Shown here: piece by piece, positions 56,466-64,000 of the stretch
Layout of the letters: every line of letters starts with the position of its first letter
Numbering within the stretch: position 1 is the stretch's first letter
From: Saccopteryx bilineata
Taxonomy: Eukaryota; Chordata; Mammalia; Chiroptera; Emballonuridae
NCBI RefSeq assembly: GCF_036850765.1
Contig: NC_089501.1
Span: 13,430,997 to 13,494,996, forward strand
DNA: 64,000 nt
Reading direction: 5' to 3'
The notes under the pieces: model-generated
Told to the model about the DNA's origin: nothing
Seen by the model: only the letters and a program-made list of their open reading frames with translations
Database searches by the model: none
Program-made: the position numbers and the translations under genes

Positions 56466-57525
56466 TGTTATGAATTTCTTTATTACAAAGACTGGAGAAT
56501 TCTAAGAACTTTGTGATTCTTCTATTATGTCCTAATTTTAATTGAGTTTGTACCAACTGATGCAATGCTTCAACCTATAACAGATACTGCTCAACCTATA
56601 TCAATATCAGACATTACCTGACAAGCTGGAGGCCATGAGGATTCAGAATCAGACTGTAAAGGTTGCAAAGCCAAAGAAATGAAATTACAAAGAGACCAAA
56701 CAGAGAGAGGAATAGTGTTTCCTTGTTGATAAGTATGCCGTAAAGCTTTCATTACTTGGTTCCAGGTTTTTAAACTTAAAGCAGCCTTTCCTTGTGGCTG
56801 AAACCAGTAACAATGCTTCCATATTATTTTTAATTAATAACTTAATATTTTTACTTTTATTTTGAACAGTTATACCAGACCCTTTTGCTTGCAGTAGTTT
56901 CATGTGCTGGGTCTCTATTGATGAGGAATTGGCGTGAGAATTTCCCATTACTCTGCCTCCCAAAGGTTTTGCTTACCTACCGAGCGGTCTTATACCCCCT
57001 TCGGTCTGATGATCCCAAGACTGCAACCTCTGACCTCTTCGAGCCCCTGTTCGTGGGATTGTGCCCCACATTGGGCACCAGATGTTACGAATTTCTTTAT
57101 GGTTCAAACTCGTGAGGCAAAAGACACACCAGATTCAAATAAATGGGCAGAGGGCTGAAACTCTTAGGCAGATTCAGCCCCGAGAAACTGCACCACTGCA
57201 TATTTATTGAGTTCCAAAAGCCACAGCTCAGCAGATAAAACTAGAAAGTTACACATGCCTTTTTTCCCATCTGTTTCATCCCCAACCCTGCACGTCTATT
57301 GTTTCTTTCATGAACAAGGGACACAAGAAGAGTCAGAGTCCCAGAGCTTATCAATCACAAAGGACATCTGGTTCTTGGAGGCATTCCTCCAGAATCCTGC
57401 GTACATGCATTCAAGTAACCCAGGCCAAGGTCTCCCCATGGCTAACATACTCCAAGATCTCGTCTCCAAGTAACCCTGCTCTGCAGTTAACTGCCTTTTA
57501 TATTGGTGCAGGGTCGTCTCCTACA
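56466..57525 (-). mobile_element. Short betaretrovirus-like (ERVK) provirus inserted in L1
   Basis: The full LTR is 57083-57525 (443 bp; + strand TGTTACGAATTTC to TCTCCTACA). Next to it, two bases away, the complement of 57063-57080 is TGGTGCCCAATGTGGGGC, a tRNA-Lys primer site with two C-to-T changes at CpG. At the other end only about 20 bases of LTR remain (TGTTATGAATTTCTTTAT at 56466), joined to internal sequence. Flanks CATAGG (56460-56465) and CACAGG (57526-57531) are a 6-bp duplication with one change. Pol, env and nearly all of gag are gone. Confidence 0.9.
56685..56945 (-). pseudogene. Gag N-terminal remnant of the short provirus
   Basis: Minus-strand frame beginning MGNSHANSSSIETQHMK, 160-odd bases past the primer site, where a betaretroviral gag starts. 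A Gly after the first Met fits a myristoylated matrix protein. It ends early and the rest of gag is deleted. Not functional. Confidence 0.6.
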
Positions 57526-58317
57526 CACAGGGGTGTATATATTCTTTTGAATTAGTGTTTTGGGTTTCTTCAGATATATATATTCAGAAGTGGAATTGCT
57601 GGGTTTGAGGCAGTTCCATTTTTAATTTTTTGAGGACTGCTTTCCATAGTGGCTGCACCAAAATATTGTACAATCCCTCCTACAGTGTACAAAGGTTGCC
57701 TTTTCTCTACTTCCTCACCAACACTTGTTTGATTTACTGATGATAACCACCTCACCTGATAGTTGCGAGATGATATTTTATTGTGGTTTTAGTTTGAATT
57801 ACTCTGATGATTAGTGACGCTGAGCATCTTTTCATGTCTGTTGATAGATGTATATCCTTTTTAGGAAAGTGTCTATTCAGGTCCTATGCCCATTATTTAA
57901 GTGAATTTTTTTTGGTGTGTTGAGTTGTATCAGGTCTTTATAAATTTTTTATATAAACCTCTTTAACTGAATACTTACAAATCTACTTGATTATAACATT
58001 TTTCATCTACATATTGTCCTATTAAGACATAGAAAAAAACATTAAAAAACTCTGAGTATTACTAGCACAGATAACATCATAGTCCGCTATAAATTAGAAT
58101 TTAAAAAAAAAGAAAAAATCTATTAAAAATTTAGATGCATTAAAAATATACTAGATGTTGTTTCTTTTGTTGAACAGATATCACCCCCTACCCTAACATA
58201 AACAAAGTTTCAAATATCATCAACAAAGTTTCCATTAAAAATGGTTCTTCATAAATGTCTGAACTGCAACCACTAAAAGAATTTAAGACTCAGACAGGAG
58301 ACAGTAATTGTGAATTT

Positions 58318-58371
58318 CTTTTTTTTTTATAATTTTTTTTTAATTTTTAATTTTTAATTCATTTTAGAAAG

Positions 58372-58403
<32 letters not shown>

Positions 58404-58530
58404 AAGGGGGGAGGAGCAGGAAGCATCAACTCCCATATGTGCCTTGACCAGGCAAGCCCAGGGTTTCGAACCGGCGACCTCAGCATTTCCAGGTCGACGC
58501 TTTATCCACTGCACCACCACAGGTCAGGCC
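58318..58530 (-). repeat. Type-B SINE
   Basis: Minus copy ending CACCACCACAGGTCAGGC. TGAATTTCTTTTTTT lies at both edges. Confidence 0.95.
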
Positions 58531-58848
58531 TGAATTTCTTTTTTTAATTACCCATAGAAACATTTAAATTATGAGTCTCATTTTCTTAATTTGCCCCCTC
58601 AATTTAACATAGGCTCGAATCCAGGCTTTTCATTAAATAATGCCTGATCCTGAGCAAGTTAAACTACTTAAGCACTTTTTGTCTCCATATCCTCATTTGT
58701 AAAAACTAAAGTATGAAAGTTTAAAATAATGTCTTCATAGAGTTGTTGTGAAGATTTTGGGTTATTATATACAACTTGCTTACACTAGTATATGACCGAA
58801 TGAGTACTTACAAATGGTGGCTGTTATAAACTATAAAATATATATTAA

Positions 58849-59190
58849 GCCTGACCAGGAGGTAGTGCAGTGGATGGAGCGCCGAAATGGGATGCGGAGG
58901 ACCCAGGTTCGAGACCTCGAGGTCGCCAGCTTGAGCGTGGGCTCATCTGGTTTGAGCAAAGCTCACCAGCTTGGACCCAAGGTCGCTGGCTCGAGCAAGG
59001 CGTTACTTGGTCTGCTGAAGGCCCGTGGTCAAGGCACATATGAGGAAGCAATCAATGAACAACAACTAAGGTGTTGCAGTGAAAAACTAAAGATTGATGC
59101 TTCTCATCTCTCTGTTTCTGTCTGTCTGTCCCTATCTATCCGTCTCTCTGACTCTCTCTGTCCCTGTAAAAATTAAATAAAATTAAAAAA
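58849..59190 (+). repeat. Type-C SINE, full length
   Basis: GCCTGACCAGGAGGTAGTGC head through GAACAACAACTAAGGTGTTG and CT-rich end with an A-rich tail. Confidence 0.95.
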
Positions 59191-59307
59191 ATATATATAT
59201 TAAAAAATATTTAGTATAAGGACAAAAATAGTAGGCTGAAGTCTTGACAGCATGTCTGATAATAAGAATTCTACCAAACCAAAATATAATTGTTATAATC
59301 TGTGTAC

Positions 59308-59429
59308 CTGCAGCTTCTGAAATTCTTCCCTTTCTTGTCTTGATTCTTCAGATCTCCTCTTTCTGTCTTCCTCTTGTTGAAGCCGGTGAGCCAATTCTAG
59401 ATCTCTAGAACATTGGACTCTATCCATAC
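59308..59429 (-). CDS. ZUP1: ZUP1 coding exon carrying the MIU ubiquitin-binding motif
   Basis: After acceptor TTCTAATAG reads MDRVQCSRDLELAHRLQQEE, then DRKRRSEESRQEREEFQKLQ, ending in phase 0 before GTACAC. DLELAHRLQQEE fits the MIU (motif interacting with ubiquitin) pattern of acidic residues, a central Ala and following Leu and Glu residues, known in human ZUP1 to position distal ubiquitins. The 122 nt complete the Gly codon begun in the exon to the right. Confidence 0.96.
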
Positions 59430-61423
59430 CTATTAGAAATTTTTAGTATTTAGAATAAAATAACTACTGAAATCAAAGCTTACTTATTATATCTTAATAT
59501 ATATTTTAAAAAATGGGTTAAATGCTATTACTTTGCCATTTGTCAATGCCTATGATGTTATAGAAACAGAGTACAAATCTGGCAGAATTTAAACTACCGT
59601 TTAAATCACTAATAGTTACTGAGTGTTTCGGCTATGAAGAGGACTTTTTATTAATTATCTCATTTTGATCCTTATGACAACCTTAAGATAGGTATTATCT
59701 TCTGAAGAAGTTCAAACTTAGAGAAATTAATTAACACACTTTATTGTTGTTCCTTATTAACACAAATCAAGTAACACTGGTTTTTAAAAAGAATACTGGG
59801 ATGGGGGAAAGAGCATAAAAATATGTTTGCAAAATGTAGGTATTAGATCACACAGGTATTAATTACAGTCTGGCCCCCAGCAAGCAGTACAACTTTGCAC
59901 CATCTTTTCCTGTTTCCTCTCTCCAGTGTACCACAGATCATTAGCCAATGGCTTTTGGCCAGTATCTTCTCTTCTTGACCTTCCAATTTGGTGGTTTAAT
60001 TATGTATCTGAATATTATTTCTTTCCTTTCAAATCTCTCAGCCTCCACTACATCTTCCTATGTAATCACCACTTCTATTGTCGGGAGATATGCTAGTCAC
60101 ACTGATTCTTAGTATACTCAGATCACCTTTTCCTGTCAAAACCCATTATAGGCTTACAGACTAATTTATGCACCCATACAAAGCCTACCAAAAACAAAGT
60201 AAGATTTATCAGATGTCCAGCTTCAGAGGGCTATTTTTCACAGTAGTTAGTAAACAACTAACAGAGTAGAAAACTGTTCCATCTTTGCTATAGTAATTCT
60301 CATTTTGGGATTAGTCTGAGAAAGCAATTAATGTTGTCTGTCCATGGAAATACTGACTGGTCCTAGGATCACTGACACTGGACACTGAAGGCCACTGCAT
60401 TAACATGTACCTTAAAACAGTGGTCCCCAACCTTTTTTGAGCCATGGACCGGTTTAATGTCAGAAAATATTTTCACTGACCGGTCTTTAGGGTGGGAAGC
60501 ATAAATGTATCATGTGACCAAGACAAGCGTCAAGAGTGAATCTTAGAAGAATGTAACAGAGGGAATCTGGTCATTTTTAAATCTAAAACATCATTCAGAC
60601 TTAAATATAAATAAAACGGAAATAATGTAAGTTATTTATTCTTTCTCTGAGGACCGGTACCAAATGGCCCACGGACTGGAACGGGTCCGCGGCCCGGGGC
60701 TTGGGGACCACTGCCTTAAAAACTGAAATCCATTAGAACACAATTGGTTTTTCTTAGGGTCTACTTTATGTTTTGTTTCAGTGGAACTGTACAACTCATA
60801 CAGGATTTTTCTACTTCTGAGTCACTATATTTTTTAACACCACATTAAAAAAAATAGGGGACAGAGGAAAACTTCTATAGAGTCACTTATAAAACTAGTA
60901 AATGGTAATGTAAGAAGCTGGAAAGGCATTTGAAAAACTTTTTAGTCACATAGTTCACATTCTTTTTAAAACTTAGGTGTACCTTATAGCAGCTTCATGG
61001 ATCACCAACAATTCTGGCTGACCAAAATACTAAAATGGTTATATCTAGCTGCTGAAAAAATGGCCTCAAGTTACAAATCAAACAGATTTTAAAAACTGCA
61101 CAATATTTCATTGTCTTCTAAATATCGTTACTCTGGGGCAAAACTCTGGATGCATGCCTCTAGTTCAGTTGTTGGTCACAATAGCTTATTGTTCAGTATT
61201 TTTCAGTGAACAAAACTTTTAAAAAGTTGGAACTTGATTAGAATTCTTTAAAGGGACAGATTTGTTTGTTTATTTATTTATTTTATTATCATTTTTTTGA
61301 CAGATTTGTTTTTAAATCAGTATAGCTTTATGACCCTCCCATCATTAATCTAAAAACTAGATATATGTCCTAGGAAGTGGAAATTAAATAATGACACTCT
61401 TATTTTTAAACATATAAACATAC
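59430..61423 (-). other. ZUP1: ZUP1 intron with one hAT MITE
   Basis: A MIR/L2-like stretch at about 59610-59720; otherwise unique-looking apart from the MITE. Confidence 0.7.
60418..60713. mobile_element. hAT MITE (296 bp) with exact 8-bp duplication
   Basis: CAGTGGTCCCCAACC and GCTTGGGGACCACTG ends. CCTTAAAA is repeated exactly at 60410-60417 and 60714-60721. Inside, GGACCGGTTTAATGTC and an inverted GGACCGGTACC. Confidence 0.97.
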
Positions 61424-61534
61424 CTTGTCTAAAGCTGCTTTCTTCCAAATGCAAGTCAACATGTTCCTGGAGAATATGGTAATTTGTACAGATGAGCCCA
61501 CACATAGGGCAGTCATACAGTGGTTGGTCACAGT
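61424..61534 (-). CDS. ZUP1: ZUP1 coding exon carrying a C2H2 zinc finger (most 5' exon in window)
   Basis: After acceptor CTAATACAG (the first base of an Asp codon comes from the previous exon) reads CDQPLYDCPMCGLICTNYHI, then LQEHVDLHLEESSFRQ. CPMC followed by H-x3-H is a C2H2 zinc finger, the last of the fingers in ZUP1. Donor GTATGT. The remaining N-terminal part, about 185 residues in human, must lie beyond position 64000; I found no earlier exon in 61535-64000. Confidence 0.95.
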
Positions 61535-64000
61535 CTGTATTAGAGATATAATTCACTTGGTTTTATTTTTAAAACTTTGAGATTTTCATCCCAAGTCAAA
61601 GGCTGTTTTGGTTTCATGCCAAAATTTCCTACCACTTATGTTGAGTGTTTGAGTGTTCTTTCTACATGAGGATTTGAAGCCATAGTTTGGACGATATAAA
61701 TTAGACATGCTTCAGCACACTCTCTTTTCCTACTTCATCTTTTTTATTTTTAACCAGCGCAGAGGAGGTTTTCCCAGTCACTGTTAAATTTAAAATCAAA
61801 AAGGAAAAATTGGATGCAGCATATGAACTTTCATTTTAGAGAAGAACTTGGAAATGTTTAGTTATATTATCTACAGGATAATATAAGCTACAGAGCGTAC
61901 CAAGGTAAGCTAAAACTCTAACCACGTTTCTCTCAGTCTGGGGATATAACTGACATACAGCACTGTATAGGATTAAGGTATACAGCATAATGACTTGATT
62001 TATATATATTGTGAAATGATTATTAGAATAAGTTTAGTCAGTGTCCATCATATCATATAGAAACAAGAAAAAAAAAGGTATTTTCCTTGTGATGAGACCT
62101 TTTTGGATTTACTCTATTAGCAACTTTCAAATATACCGTACAACAGTACTAGCTAAAGTCATCCTTGTTGTACATGACATCCTCAAACTTATAACTGGAA
62201 GTTTGTACCTTTGGCCTCCTATATCTAATCTTGTCACCATTTCACCCCTGCCTCTGGTAATCACAAATCAAATATCTGTTTCTGTACATTTGGTTGTTTT
62301 TTTTATTTTTTAGATTCCACATATAAGTGAGGCTGTACACTATTTTTTGTCTGACTTATTCACTTAGTTTAATGCCAGCAAGGCCCATCCAGGTAGACAC
62401 AGATGGCGAGATTTCCTTCTTTTTATGGCTGAGTAATATTCCACTGTATATATACACCACATCTACTATCCACTAACCTTGTTAAATAAATAAAAGCTCT
62501 TTTAGTTGAAGTTAAAGCTATTTTTCTATCTCTCGGGTCAAGATGGAAGACTGAGCATAAGCACAAACCTTTCATACCACTGTAATAAAATATTAATAAC
62601 AAACATTAAGATTTGTAGTCAAAACAAGAAAAGGAGAAAGGAAAATTTAAATGGTAAGTAGGGGACAGTCTAGATATGGACATTGGGTTAAATTCTCAGC
62701 ATTCTCCAAACTAAATGGTGAGATGCAGAATTCAAGCCCTCAGTATAAAGCTAGGAACTGGGATCATTCTACCCGTGGGGAGCAGGAAACCAAAGAGTGG
62801 GATCCATCACCCAGTACAGCAGGCAGAGAGGTGCAGTTTGTTCAGGACTGAAGTAGTACTTCTGCAAGATTAGGCATCCAAGAGGAACTCAGCTACACAG
62901 AGTGAAAGCACTAAGCAATCCATACACTTAAGGTTTGGTTTGAAAGTAGAGAAACTAAGTTCAGAAAGCAAATGAGACTGCTGTTAATTTCTGTAGACAA
63001 AATTAATGTGACTGGTTAAGTTTTAGTTAGATCAGCTGACTTTAAAACTAATGAACTAAGTCAACCTGACATGTTTGATCAGTGGTAGCAATCAAGTCTT
63101 AAAATTAGTTGATATATTCTATAGTGGTGAAAATGGAAACTAAGGTATTGAGCTATCTACTGATGTCCTCTCCAAAGTGAAATTTACTCAAAAGAAGAAA
63201 TGAATTCAAAACTTTGACAAGTACTTTGATACAGACAAGACTGTTTTGGAGCTGAAGATCCACTAAACACTTTAGAAATTGGAACTGTAGAGATTCTAAT
63301 AGTTTATGAAAATCTGGATATCCACTGTCAAGGCAGAGAAGAGGAGAAAATTCTCTACTTGTAGAACATGAGAAGTATAAACTTCATTGCACAGACAGGA
63401 CAGAAACGAGCTGACTGAGAACATGCCACTGTTGGAATAGTCTGCTAACTATAAAAAATTTAAGCTACACTGAAAATTGTCACAGATAATTCACAATAAG
63501 CACCCCAGTTTTTTTGGAGGTATCTTTCAGTACCAAGTAGATTTCCAGCGAATGGAATACCAAGGAGGAAACTAATTCTTTTTATGTTGATGAATACCAG
63601 GTAGTTTTCATGGGTCCTGCAAAACGTGCTTCACTCTCCAGCACCCAACCCAAGGACCATAGCCTTTGTGGAATCCAACATATCCCTACCTTACAACTGG
63701 AACGTTTCCACAATTTAACTGACGAGCATTACACATTGAAAACAAAACAAAACAAAATCAACCCTAACTTTACATTTTAGTTTGTCCTGGTGTTAGCACA
63801 GCAGCCTACAACCAAGTTCCTAAATGCCACTTTGGACTAATTTAAAAAGAAATCCAGTTTTAATTTTTCTTTCATGGTGAAATTGGTTACTCTTTATTTT
63901 ATGCGGGGGGTGGGAGATATTTTTAATTTCATACATAAAGCAAAAATACATTCGGTGCTGTGAATCTTCAAAAGCTATCAGATCTAACAACACAAGAAAA
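61535..64000 (-). other. ZUP1: ZUP1 upstream intron, running off the window
   Basis: L1 3' end in minus orientation at about 61935-62480 (ATTCCACTGTATATATACAC, GCCCATCCAGGTAGACACAG). 62500-64000 shows no exon or repeat that I can name; a decayed retrocopy around 63100-63400 is possible but unsupported. Confidence 0.6.

Larger units (their letters stand above)
56150..57970 (-). repeat. L1 3' end (minus), split by a short provirus
   Basis: Reverse complement of L1 C-terminal blocks: TTTTTTATGGCTCAGTAATA, TGATGGGCACTTGGGTTGC left of the provirus and GGAATTGCTGGGTTTGAGG, TCCATAGTGGCTGCACC right of it. L1 parts are 56150-56465 and 57526-57970. Confidence 0.9.
54529..59307 (-). other. ZUP1: ZUP1 intron with Tigger, L1, short provirus and SINEs
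   Basis: See separate entries; 54529-55257 and 57971-58317 show no recognised feature. A MIR lies at about 58610-58790. Confidence 0.75.

Noticed and set aside
63100..63400. Possible decayed retrocopy on the + strand
   Set aside because: Some stretches look protein-like, but frames break often and I could not identify a parent gene.

Overview
This is a vertebrate nuclear window and almost certainly a bat. Two mammalian genes are present as spliced exons, the DNA is A+T-rich, and it is crowded with retroposons and DNA transposons. Three abundant tRNA-derived SINE types begin GGCCCTGGCCGGTTGGCTCA, GCCTGACCTGTGGTGGCGCA and GCCTGACCAGGCGGTGGCGC. They look like the bat SINEs I know, perhaps of the horseshoe-bat type, but I cannot name the species from sequence alone. 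Several MITE-like hAT and mariner copies also fit a bat, a mammalian group known for DNA-transposon activity.

Genes. RSPH4A (radial spoke head component 4A, motile cilia) lies on the + strand as six coding exons between 24053 and 37216. The model has canonical GT-AG junctions, keeps frame and gives 713 codons. ZUP1 (ZUFSP, a K63-ubiquitin-specific peptidase) lies on the - strand. Its last eight coding exons run from 61534 down to the stop at 39779, and the 5' exons lie beyond the right edge. The two genes converge, with about 2.6 kb between their stop codons. RSPH4A beside ZUP1 is the order I recall for human 6q22.

Layout. 1-12 kb: SINEs, a MaLR-type LTR, a decayed L1 ORF2 and a broken hAT transposase. 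12.3-23.5 kb: a cluster of related LTRs in tandem and inverted order, with one short two-LTR element (internal part 1.07 kb) and younger SINEs and a foreign solo LTR nested in it. 23.5-24.05 kb: RSPH4A promoter with two RFX X-box-like sites. 24-37 kb: RSPH4A; its introns hold SINEs, a hAT MITE, a 23-nt U6 snRNA fragment with clean target-site duplications, and an internally deleted mariner with 109-bp inverted repeats. 37-39.7 kb: convergent intergenic region. 39.7-64 kb: ZUP1; its introns hold L1 3' ends, hAT/Tigger/mariner MITEs, a short betaretrovirus-like provirus inside an L1, and local tandem duplications.

The two genes are not known to share a pathway. RSPH4A builds the radial spoke head of motile axonemes. 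ZUP1 removes K63-linked ubiquitin chains, mainly in genome maintenance. I found no operon-like, CRISPR or prokaryotic feature.
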